Below are positions 35,100 to 45,372 of a stretch of 64,000 nt of DNA, piece by piece; position 1 is the first letter of the stretch; every line of letters starts with the position of its first letter. Source of the DNA: an uncultured Opitutaceae bacterium (GTDB lineage Bacteria; Verrucomicrobiota; Verrucomicrobiia; Opitutales; Opitutaceae); NCBI GenBank assembly GCA_937902925.1, contig CALFNN010000105.1:186001-250000 (forward strand), given 5' to 3'. The notes under the pieces are model-generated. The model worked only from the letters and a program-made list of their open reading frames with translations, made no database searches and was not told the origin of the DNA. Made by a program: the position numbers and the translations under genes.

Positions 35100-36106
35100 T
35101 GATAGTCGAGCGGCTCGGGGCGGAAAAACATCCGTGGCGCCGGCAGGCCCCATTTCTTGGAATCGGGGTAATACCAGTAGTCGACGGGCGGGTTGTCGGC
35201 GACGAGGAAGAACTCGAGATCGACTTCGCCCGTGTTGATCAACTGATGCGCCTCACCCGGCGGGTGGAGGAAGACATCGCCCGGCTTGACGACATGGCGC
35301 TCATCGCCGCACCGCGCGGTCCCGGTGCCGGCGAGGATGTAGTAGAGTTCCCATTGGGCCGCGTGGCGGTGAAACGGGCAGCCGGATTTTCCCGGTGGAA
35401 ATTTCGAAAGTTCGAGGTCGAACGGATGGCCGCCGAGACCGGGCGGCGTCTTGCGTTTCGCGCCGAGCGCGATGGAAAGCTCCTTGCTCGTGCCGAAAAA
35501 TTTTCCGCCGGGTGAATCCCACGATTCCCACGGCAGGTCGTCGGGATGGATTTTGCGCGAGGCGAAAGGCGCGACCGGCGCCGCGACGGGTGCCGGAGCC
35601 AGGGGGTAAGGCGCGGCGCCGGGCACAGGTTCGTCCTCGCCGTCGAAATAGTCGACCTCGGTCATCCGGAAAAATTTCATCGGCGGGCGGAGGGCCCATT
35701 TGTCGGAGTCCGGATAATAACACGCGTCGAGCGGCGGGTTGTCCGTGACGATCAGGACCTCGAGGTCGCCAGTGCCCGAGTTGACGAGCTGATGCGGCTC
35801 GCCGGGCGGATGGATGAAGACGTCGCCTGTCTTGATCGCGTGCGTCTCGCCGCCGGCCCGGACGGTGCCGGTGCCGGCGAGAACGACGAACAACTCCCAC
35901 TGCGCGACATGGGAGTGAAACGGACAAACGGAGGCGCCGGCGGGAATGCGGCGGATCTGGAGATCGAACGGATGGCCGCCACCCCAGATGCCGGTGTTGC
36001 GGATGCCGCCGAGCGCGAGCGAAAGGTTGCGGAAGAACGAGTGAAATTTTTTCGTGGGCGAGTGCTGCTCCTCCCACGGCAGAGCATCGAGGCTGACCCG
36101 GTGCAT
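35084..36106 (-). CDS. Tandem double-cupin protein
   Basis: 340 residues made of two clearly duplicated halves (about 1-150 and 185-340). Each has PFDLxxxxxPxGxxxCPFHxHxAQWEL, then LAGTGTxR, then GDVFxHPPGExHQL, then DNPPxDxxYYPDSxKW. Both cupin motifs keep the metal-binding His residues (CPFHSH, CPFHRH) and the Glu of QWEL. The function is unknown; family members include sugar-phosphate isomerases and dioxygenases. It lies 9 bp downstream of the FAH-family gene on the same strand, so it may be the last gene of a vapBC-FAH-cupin transcript. Confidence 0.85.
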   Translation of the reverse strand: MHRVSLDALPWEEQHSPTKKFHSFFRNLSLALGGIRNTGIWGGGHPFDLQIRRIPAGASVCPFHSHVAQWELFVVLAGTGTVRAGGETHAIKTGDVFIHPPGEPHQLVNSGTGDLEVLIVTDNPPLDACYYPDSDKWALRPPMKFFRMTEVDYFDGEDEPVPGAAPYPLAPAPVAAPVAPFASRKIHPDDLPWESWDSPGGKFFGTSKELSIALGAKRKTPPGLGGHPFDLELSKFPPGKSGCPFHRHAAQWELYYILAGTGTARCGDERHVVKPGDVFLHPPGEAHQLINTGEVDLEFFLVADNPPVDYWYYPDSKKWGLPAPRMFFRPEPLDYHYGEE

Positions 36107-36115
36107 GAAGAGAGC

Positions 36116-36931
36116 CTAGATTTTTTCGTCGACGACCGGATTGGTGAGCGTGCCGATCTTTTCGATCTCGATGCTCACGGTGTCGCCCGCCTTGAGGAAG
36201 ACGGGGGGATTGCGCGCGAAGCCCACGCCGTGCGGCGTGCCGGTCAGGATGACGGTGCCGGGGAGGAGCGTCTTGCTGCTGCTCAGAAACTCGATGATCG
36301 CGGGCACGTCGAAGATCATGTCGTTCGTGTTCCAGTCCTGCATCGTCTGGCCATTGAGGATCGTGCGAATCCGGAGCGCGTTGGGATTCGGGATTTCGTC
36401 GCGCGTCACGAGGACGGGACCGAGCGGGCAGAAGGTGTCGAAGCCCTTGCCCTGGCACCACTGGCCGCCGCCGCCGTCGCGCTGCCAGTCGCGCGCGGAG
36501 ACGTCGTTGCCGCAGGTGTAACCGAGGACGTAGTCGAGGGCGGCGGCGCGGGAGACGTTCTTGCAGCGCTGGCCGATGACGACGGCGAGTTCGCACTCGT
36601 AGTCGACCCGCGTGCTTTCGAGCTTTTTCGGAATCTCGATGGCGTCGCCGGGATTTTGCGCGCTGGCGGTGTTCTTGATGAAGAGGACGGGATACTTGGG
36701 CAGCGGGCTGTTGCTCTCGGCGGCGTGCTTCTTGTAGTTGAGGCCGATGCAGAGGATGTTCGCCGGCACGACGGGCGTGAGGGCCTTGCCGGGTTGGACA
36801 GTGCGATCGGTGACGCGGAAGTCGCCGAAGATATCGCCGAAGATATCGCCGGCGATTTCGCGGGCGGAGCCGTCGGGCTGCAGGGCGGCGTAGGCGGGGC
36901 CGGCGGGGGTGAGGTGGCGGAGGAGTTTCAT
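36116..36931 (-). CDS. Fumarylacetoacetate hydrolase family protein
   Basis: 271 residues from ATG 36931. This start overlaps the toxin stop (ATGA) and fits where homology begins. The FAH-family core is complete: GLNYKKHAAE, the metal-binding Glu residues in RVDYECELAVVIG, GYTCGNDVSARDWQ, and the C-terminal ILTGTPHGVGFARNPPVFLKAGD. Members cleave C-C bonds or hydrate 2-oxo acids, for example 2,4-diketo-3-deoxy-L-rhamnonate or fumarylpyruvate type substrates. The substrate here is unknown; a sugar-acid pathway is plausible. A 12-bp direct duplication near the 5' end gives DIFGDIFGD. Confidence 0.88.
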   Translation of the reverse strand: MKLLRHLTPAGPAYAALQPDGSAREIAGDIFGDIFGDFRVTDRTVQPGKALTPVVPANILCIGLNYKKHAAESNSPLPKYPVLFIKNTASAQNPGDAIEIPKKLESTRVDYECELAVVIGQRCKNVSRAAALDYVLGYTCGNDVSARDWQRDGGGGQWCQGKGFDTFCPLGPVLVTRDEIPNPNALRIRTILNGQTMQDWNTNDMIFDVPAIIEFLSSSKTLLPGTVILTGTPHGVGFARNPPVFLKAGDTVSIEIEKIGTLTNPVVDEKI

Positions 36932-37374
36932 TGGGATTTTGGCGAAATGATATCGCGACCGCGCAATCCGAAATGCGGCGCGGCGGCAAGAAGATGGCGG
37001 TCGTGACTGTAGATTTCGTCGAGACCGGCGTCGGCGGCGCACGCGAGATGGAGCGCGTCGGCGGCCCGGAGGAAGACGGCGGCCGGCAGGTCGAGCACTT
37101 GCTGGCAGACGGTCTTAACCATTTCTTCGGTGAAGGGCAGCCAGCGAATCAGGCCGGACGACTCGTCTTTCTCCAGCAATTGGATCAGTGCCTTCAGACG
37201 CTGACTGGTAAGCGAACCTTCGCGCTGATGTCGCTTAAGGGCGGAAACGAGTTCCAGGCGTCCGTGCATTACGCAGGCAAACTCACCTTTGCCTTCGGCC
37301 CACCCGATCACTTCATCGGCCCCGGGTTCATCGGTGTAGAGCTTTACCAAATAGGACGCGTCAAGATAGATCAT
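36928..37374 (-). CDS. vapC: PIN-domain toxin (VapC-like)
   Basis: 148 residues with the PIN-domain acidic set: Asp5 in YLDASYLVKLY, Glu41 in RLELVSA, Asp106 in RAADALHLACA and Asp125 in SHDRHL. VapC toxins are ribonucleases that cut tRNA or rRNA when freed from antitoxin. The start overlaps the antitoxin stop by four bases, and its own stop overlaps the start of the FAH-family gene. All catalytic residues are intact. Confidence 0.9.
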   Translation of the reverse strand: MIYLDASYLVKLYTDEPGADEVIGWAEGKGEFACVMHGRLELVSALKRHQREGSLTSQRLKALIQLLEKDESSGLIRWLPFTEEMVKTVCQQVLDLPAAVFLRAADALHLACAADAGLDEIYSHDRHLLAAAPHFGLRGRDIISPKSQ

Positions 37375-37601
37375 CGTCCGTTGCGATCTTCGGAGATATA
37401 GATCGTTGAATCGACCGCCACTTTTGGGCGAAAACCTCGGCTCTTGAGGGAAAAGACCGCCAAAGGTTTGGCGGCGGGCACGTGTGGCTTCAGCGTGGCA
37501 ACGTGCTCGCCACGATCGGTCACGATGAAAGTCTCTTTTTTCGCGGCCCGCACCCAGCGGCCAGTCTCGGCGTGGAGCTGCTTGATCGAAATCGTCTTCA
37601 T
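37371..37601 (-). CDS. vapB: Antitoxin of the Phd/YefM type (VapB partner)
   Basis: 76 residues from ATG 37601; a TTG at 37610 would add three residues but would run into the operator. The N-terminal half (MKTISIKQLHAETGRWVRAA, then FIVTDRGEHVATLKPH) is the Phd/YefM DNA-binding fold. The C-terminal tail would neutralise the toxin. It is translationally coupled to vapC by an ATGA overlap. Confidence 0.85.
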   Translation of the reverse strand: MKTISIKQLHAETGRWVRAAKKETFIVTDRGEHVATLKPHVPAAKPLAVFSLKSRGFRPKVAVDSTIYISEDRNGR

Positions 37602-37608
37602 CGCGGAC

Positions 37609-37630
37609 AAAGTGTCACTGGTTACACTTT
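37609..37630. promoter_or_regulatory. Palindromic operator upstream of vapBC
   Basis: AAAGTGT and ACACTTT form 7-bp inverted arms around an eight-base centre with further partial symmetry. It starts eight bases before the vapB ATG. This is the position expected for autorepression by the antitoxin-toxin complex. Confidence 0.7.
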
Positions 37631-37728
37631 CCCGTCAAGCGCGGCCTAGGCGAGGCCGGCGGGGAGGGGAGTCCGATCAGGAAAGCCGGCCCCGAAAAGC
37701 GGCGGCAAGCCTCGGCTTGTCGAGGCGA

Positions 37729-38394
37729 TCACAGGCCTTTTTTGATGAACGCGACGGCCTGGTCGTTCGCGCCGATTCGCGTGGTCGCGACGCCGTCGGT
37801 CGTGGTGCCGATCTGGTTCATCACGACCGCGGCGAGGACAGGCAGACATTCGCGAAGGTCGGTCTTTTCGTCCTCGATGCTCGCCTCGATGCGCCAGAGT
37901 TCGGGCGCGGGCCGGCCATCCGGAGGGGCGCTGTTTTCACGGCAGGAGACCGATAGATGTTGCTCGCGGACGACGGTTGGCGCCGGGGTATTTTCGTGGC
38001 CGACCAACTGGCGGCCGGTCATCTGGCCGATGGCGGGGCAGGTTGGAACATAGACCGGCACCTCCGTCTCCTTGTAGACGATGGGCGGCGGGTCGATGTC
38101 GTAGTCGAGTGCGACGACCAGGGCGGCGGCGGACGGATTGGGCGCCTCCCACAAACCGCGCCCCGAGAGTGCGGTCTTGATGTGCCGGGCGGCCTCGCGA
38201 TAGCGGAGGCTGTCGGTCGCGATGGCCGGGTTGCGATTTTCGACCGTGTAGGAAGCGCGGTTGGCGGCGGGCGCGGGGACGGCGCGGCTGATCGAGTCGA
38301 GCTTGACGTCGTAGGCAGAGCAACCGGCGGCGAGGCCACCGATGGCGGTGGCGGCGAGCGCGGCGGCAAGATGGAATTTCGGAATCGATTTCAT
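37729..38394 (-). CDS. Hypothetical lipoprotein
   Basis: 221 residues with a lipoprotein signal ending LAAGCSAYD (Cys25), so it should be lipid-anchored. The mature part has the segment YREAARHIKTALSGRGLWEAPNPSAAALVVALDYDIDPP. This resembles DUF4136-like outer-membrane lipoproteins in style but is not a firm match. It is a single gene on the minus strand, diverging from the BNR-repeat gene. Confidence 0.7.
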   Translation of the reverse strand: MKSIPKFHLAAALAATAIGGLAAGCSAYDVKLDSISRAVPAPAANRASYTVENRNPAIATDSLRYREAARHIKTALSGRGLWEAPNPSAAALVVALDYDIDPPPIVYKETEVPVYVPTCPAIGQMTGRQLVGHENTPAPTVVREQHLSVSCRENSAPPDGRPAPELWRIEASIEDEKTDLRECLPVLAAVVMNQIGTTTDGVATTRIGANDQAVAFIKKGL

Positions 38395-38642
38395 CGGAGT
38401 CCGGGGGTTGATTTTTGGGGCGTGTCAAGGCATCCCACCGGGCGCGGGTCGGCGGTGGGCGACCGAGATGGAAATGAGCGAGGGGCGGCGTCCATGGGCC
38501 GTGATTGTGCCGCGGGGCGCCGGCGCCGTCTGTGCGAGGCTTGACGAACTCTGCGCAAAACTTGCGGCGCCGGCCGGCGGTGTGAGCCGGGTCGCAGCAA
38601 ATCTCGCTCGCCTGCGGTTTCGGGAATCGCCAACTTCCCGCC
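38395..38642. other. Divergent intergenic region
   Basis: 248 bp between the lipoprotein and BNR-repeat genes. It contains short overlapping frames but nothing with coding character. No repeat or operator was recognised. Confidence 0.4.
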
Positions 38643-39737
38643 ATGCCCAAGGGAAGCCCACGCCCGCGGAAACTCGTGCTGTTGATCGGCACGGTGAAGG
38701 GTGTTTTTCTTTATCACACGGACGAGACGCGCGCGAAGTGGAAGCTCACCGGCCCGCACCTCGGGGGCTGGGAGGTCTTCAGCCTGTGCGGCGATTCGCG
38801 CCACGGCCGGATTCTCGCCGGCACGCTGAGCTTCGAGCACGGTTCGTCGATTCGCGTCTCGAAGGATTTCGGCAAGACGTGGCACGGCGTGAAGCGCGAT
38901 CCGGCTTTCGCGAAGGACGCCACCGCGAAACTGAAGCACATCTGGCAGATCGTGCCCGGTCATCCTTCGCAACCCGGCACCTGGTATGCGGGCGTCGACG
39001 ACGCGGCGTTGTTCGTGAGCCGCGACGACGGCGAAACGTGGAGCGAACTCACCGGCCTCACGACGCATGCGACGCGCCCGCGCTGGATGGGAGGCTTCGG
39101 CGGCTTGTGCCTGCACTCGATCGTCGTCGATCCGGCGAACGCGAAACGCCTGTGGGTCGGCATCTCGGCGGTCGGGGTGTTCCGCAGCGACGACGCGGGC
39201 GCGACGTGGAAGCTCTGCAACGAGGGGCTGCACAATGTCGCGCCGGAGTTCATCAAGGATCCGGACCTCGGCCGGTGCGTGCACAAGATCGTGCTCGATC
39301 CCTCGCGGCCGAATTCCCTCGCGATGCAGTTTCACGGCGGCGTGTTCACGACGGACAACGGGGCGGATTCGTGGAAGCGCGTCTCGGCGGGGCTGCCGCA
39401 CGATTTCGGTTTTCCGATGGCAGCGACGCTGCGCGATCTCTTCGTGGTGCCGCTGCTGGCGGACAGCAACCGCGTGGTGCCCGAGGGCAAGCTGAAGGTG
39501 TGGCGTTCGCGCGACCGGGGCCGGATCTGGCGCGGGCTGACGAAGGGGCTGCCGCAGAAGGAGCACTACGTGGGCGTGCTGCGCGATGCGATGACGTCGG
39601 ATTCGCTCACGCCGGCGGGCATCTACCTGGGCACGACGGGCGGCGAGCTGTTTTATTCGCGCAACGACGGCGACGCGTGGGAGAAGCTGCCCGCGTCGTT
39701 TCCGCGGATCACGACGCTGAAGACTTGGCTGGTGTAG
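38643..39737 (+). CDS. BNR/sialidase-like repeat protein (beta-propeller), function unknown
   Basis: 364 residues without a signal peptide. It contains several BNR/Asp-box-like blades: IRVSKDFGKTWHG, LFVSRDDGETWSEL, VFRSDDAGATWKLC and YSRNDGDAWEKLP. Each is preceded by a hydrophobic strand, as in propeller proteins annotated exo-alpha-sialidase or VPS10-like. Sialidase catalytic residues are not evident, so an enzymatic label is not justified. It is a lone plus-strand gene. Confidence 0.82.
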   Translation: MPKGSPRPRKLVLLIGTVKGVFLYHTDETRAKWKLTGPHLGGWEVFSLCGDSRHGRILAGTLSFEHGSSIRVSKDFGKTWHGVKRDPAFAKDATAKLKHIWQIVPGHPSQPGTWYAGVDDAALFVSRDDGETWSELTGLTTHATRPRWMGGFGGLCLHSIVVDPANAKRLWVGISAVGVFRSDDAGATWKLCNEGLHNVAPEFIKDPDLGRCVHKIVLDPSRPNSLAMQFHGGVFTTDNGADSWKRVSAGLPHDFGFPMAATLRDLFVVPLLADSNRVVPEGKLKVWRSRDRGRIWRGLTKGLPQKEHYVGVLRDAMTSDSLTPAGIYLGTTGGELFYSRNDGDAWEKLPASFPRITTLKTWLV

Positions 39738-39953
39738 CGCTGGACGGCGGGGAAATTGCCACGCGGCCGGGCCGGGTTTTGCCCGAACCAGGCCTTCATC
39801 CCGGCAGGCGCCGGTTGGCAGGCGCTGCCGCGTGGCCCCTTTCGCCGGCGTTTTTCGCATGGAGTTCGATCACCCACTTCCGGGCTTTGCCCCCGTGGCC
39901 TCGGCCCCGCGCCGGGGAAGATCGCAATCCAACCACGAATCCCATCCAGCCCC

Positions 39954-41831
39954 ATGAACACCCGCTGCAACGAAAGGCACCCCGATCGCGCACCCGCAGG
40001 CGCACCCGAAACGACTCCAGGGAGGGCGGACGAGCCGGCCGCCGCCGACCTCGATCCCAACGCCCATGCCACGCCGCGCCGCGGTCTGGCCGTGGTCGGC
40101 GGCGTATTGGGTTTCACCTTCGCCGTCGCTGCGACCCTCGCGGCGGTCGCCGCCGACGAGACGACGGCGCCGCCACCACCGGCGATCACGGTCAGCCCGA
40201 ATCTCCCGGCGGACATCGCCGGCGGCGCACCGAATGCCACACTCTCGCAGGCGGCGGCGTTTGCGTGGCAGGAATTCATCGCGCTCAACTGGCCGGCGGT
40301 CGCGCAGACGGGTTTGGAGAGCGCGCGTCAGACGGCCGACACGACGAAGTTTTTCGGGGACCCCGCCTACACCGACGCCACGCACCCCTTGGTGTGGCAC
40401 ACGTATCGCGGCAAGGTGGAGATTTTCCCGGGGAACGGTCTGCCGCCGGGCAGCCAGGCGGCGCAGGCGGGGAGCAACGCGCTCAAGAACCTGGGCACGG
40501 CCAGCGCGCCCTACTACGGCTACGACGCGCCGCCCGCCTACGACTACAGTGCGACAGCGATTCCGCCCAACAGCGGCACGCCAAGCATGACGACCCCGTG
40601 GATCAACTGCGACGAGAACAGCCAGATCGGCTTGGATTTGATTTACGCGGGCGCCGGTGCGGGCAACACCGGGCTTTCCGGCAACCAGATTCTCTTCATG
40701 GCGAAAGGCAGTCGCGCGGAGTTCGACTACCTCGCGCCGCTCGGCTGGTGGGCGGGCGGTGCGCCGTTCAGCACGACCAAGGCCTACATCCAGCAGAATC
40801 TCGCCAGTCCGCCGGCGGGCAGCACCACGCTCGTCAGCTTTCCCAACGGGACTGTCGAGCTCAAGGCCGCCTGGCGGAAACTCGCGCCCACGGAAAACCC
40901 CGCCCGCTTCTACACGACCACGGTGCGCTATTACGTCAAAAACAACGGCGTGACGCAGTATGTCGACGACACGCTCGCCCTGCTCGCGCTGCACATCATC
41001 CAGAAGACGCCGACGGCACCTTACTTCGTTTTTGCGACGTTCGAGCAGGCTGACAACATCACCGACCCCAGCGGCAATCCCGTGGAAACCGCGGATGGCG
41101 CGAGCATCGGCACGCCGTCGGCGTCGGCCCTCACCCCTGACGTCGTCTCGCAGAACGCCACCGCGCAAAGCTACCAGACATTCCAGCCCGCGAAGAGCAG
41201 CGTCCAAAATCCACTCGGCCAGCTCTATTACCAGAACGAGCCGGGTAACGGTCTGGTGGACGGCACGGTGCTGGTGAATCGTCGCAAGCACGCGATCCTG
41301 CGCGAGGTGGTCGCCGCCAACCATGCCGCGCATCAGGCCATCGCGGCCTACATCCAACAGAATCTCCCGGCCGGGACGGCGAACCCCTGGGCTTACTACA
41401 AGCTCGTCAACGTGCAGAACGTCCCGCTCGGCGGCAAAACGCCCGGCGTCGACTACACGGGCCCCAAGGAGTCCACGTTCTACCAGGCGAACAGCGTGGT
41501 GGAGACGGACTACAACCTGCAGGTGTTCAGCGGAAAATTTTATGCCGGCCCGAACATCAAGACCATCGCCAACACGATCACGGATTTCACGGTCAACGGC
41601 ACGCCGTTCGCGAATGTCGCGCATGCCGGTCGCGGCTATAACATGGGCGGCTGCATGGGCTGCCATGGCAACGCGCAGCAGGGCGGCGCCGACTTCAGCT
41701 TCATCCTCTTCGGCGGTCCCGTGACTTCGGGGCCCGACACGGTCGCGGCTGCGATCGGCATCGTCGGCGCCGAGGCGCCGGTGGCTCCGGTCGGGGCGCG
41801 GCACGTGCAGAAGTATAACCTGCGGCCCTGA
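39954..41831 (+). CDS. Cytochrome c family protein with single heme motif
   Basis: 625 residues from ATG 39954. A hydrophobic segment at about 46-68 (GLAVVGGVLGFTFAVAATLAAVA) is preceded by a 45-residue polar region, so it is either a long export signal or an N-terminal anchor. One heme-binding CMGCH lies near the C-terminus (YNMGGCMGCHGNAQQGGADFSF). The large central part has no recognised domain; it contains many Tyr/Trp and a repeated YIQQNL motif. Single-heme proteins of this kind are often electron donors or fused oxidoreductases. The role here is unknown. Confidence 0.8.
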   Translation: MNTRCNERHPDRAPAGAPETTPGRADEPAAADLDPNAHATPRRGLAVVGGVLGFTFAVAATLAAVAADETTAPPPPAITVSPNLPADIAGGAPNATLSQAAAFAWQEFIALNWPAVAQTGLESARQTADTTKFFGDPAYTDATHPLVWHTYRGKVEIFPGNGLPPGSQAAQAGSNALKNLGTASAPYYGYDAPPAYDYSATAIPPNSGTPSMTTPWINCDENSQIGLDLIYAGAGAGNTGLSGNQILFMAKGSRAEFDYLAPLGWWAGGAPFSTTKAYIQQNLASPPAGSTTLVSFPNGTVELKAAWRKLAPTENPARFYTTTVRYYVKNNGVTQYVDDTLALLALHIIQKTPTAPYFVFATFEQADNITDPSGNPVETADGASIGTPSASALTPDVVSQNATAQSYQTFQPAKSSVQNPLGQLYYQNEPGNGLVDGTVLVNRRKHAILREVVAANHAAHQAIAAYIQQNLPAGTANPWAYYKLVNVQNVPLGGKTPGVDYTGPKESTFYQANSVVETDYNLQVFSGKFYAGPNIKTIANTITDFTVNGTPFANVAHAGRGYNMGGCMGCHGNAQQGGADFSFILFGGPVTSGPDTVAAAIGIVGAEAPVAPVGARHVQKYNLRP

Positions 41832-41845
41832 GTCGCAGTCGGAAC

Positions 41846-41874
41846 ACCGGCCGCCGGGCCTGCCGGCGGCCGGT
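41846..41874. terminator. Strong hairpin after the cytochrome gene
   Basis: A perfect 12-bp stem ACCGGCCGCCGG / CCGGCGGCCGGT around a five-base loop, 14 bp after the stop codon. There is no T-run behind it, so termination is likely but not certain. Confidence 0.6.
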
Positions 41875-41890
41875 CGTGCGCGCGGCTTAC

Positions 41891-42028
41891 ACCAATCGCC
41901 CCAAGTTTTTGCCCATTGCAGGAGAACGGACCTCCCGGTCCGTTCGCGTGTCCCGAGTGGGAGAAAAGTTCCTAAAACGGACCGGGAGGTCCGTTCTCCT
42001 TTAAGGGCATTCGCACCGGGCGATTGGT
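41891..42028. mobile_element. Nested-palindrome element, MITE-like candidate
   Basis: 138 bp bounded by 11-bp inverted ends (ACCAATCGCCC at 41891-41901, GGGCGATTGGT at 42018-42028). Inside are TGCCC/GGGCA and a perfect 25-bp inverted pair (41920-41944 and 41976-42000). Each 25-bp arm is itself a small palindrome (AACGGACC...GGTCCGTT). There is no coding capacity. The structure fits a non-autonomous mobile repeat sitting between two convergent genes; it may also act as a bidirectional terminator. Confidence 0.65.
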
Positions 42029-42081
42029 ATTACGCCTGGGGGGGGCGATCCGTCGCGCGGCGTTTTGCGCCGGAATCGCGA

Positions 42082-45012
<2,931 letters not shown>

Positions 45013-45372
45013 CGGGAGTTGACGGTAGGCGCACGCCCGGAGCGCGCAACCGCGATTTGGCGGCTGACGGGATCATCCGTCCGGTCGCGTGGACTTGGGC
45101 TCCAAGCTGCGCCCGGTGCGGGTTTTCGTGAGCGGCGAAGCATTGGCATTGACGCGGCCGCCGAAGGCTCAAAGCCTCCGCCGCGAAGCTTGGTTTCGTG
45201 AACGCCGGTGCCGCGGGTCCGCCCGCACGCCGTCGTCCTCACGAACGGGCTTCACCACCTGGCGGTTTCCCACTGGCAGCATACCGAGCGTGACAAATTT
45301 GCGACGAGGCCCCTTCTCGCGTGACTTTTCTCCGGCGCCGGCATGCTAACGCCCAACCTTTCCCTTGCGCCC
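45013..45372. other. Divergent intergenic region gcvP / nuclease
   Basis: 360 bp without a credible gene. It has an imperfect hairpin around 45154-45185 centred on AGGCTCAAAGCCT. On searching for a glycine riboswitch before gcvP I found no matching core. Promoters for both genes must be here, but no clear elements can be named. Confidence 0.5.

Noticed and set aside
38643-39737. Sialidase as an enzyme call
   Set aside because: Only Asp-box-like propeller blades are seen; the catalytic Tyr/Glu/Arg set could not be identified.
45013-45372. Possible glycine riboswitch upstream of gcvP
   Set aside because: The conserved glycine aptamer core was not found on either strand; only an imperfect hairpin near 45154-45185 is present.
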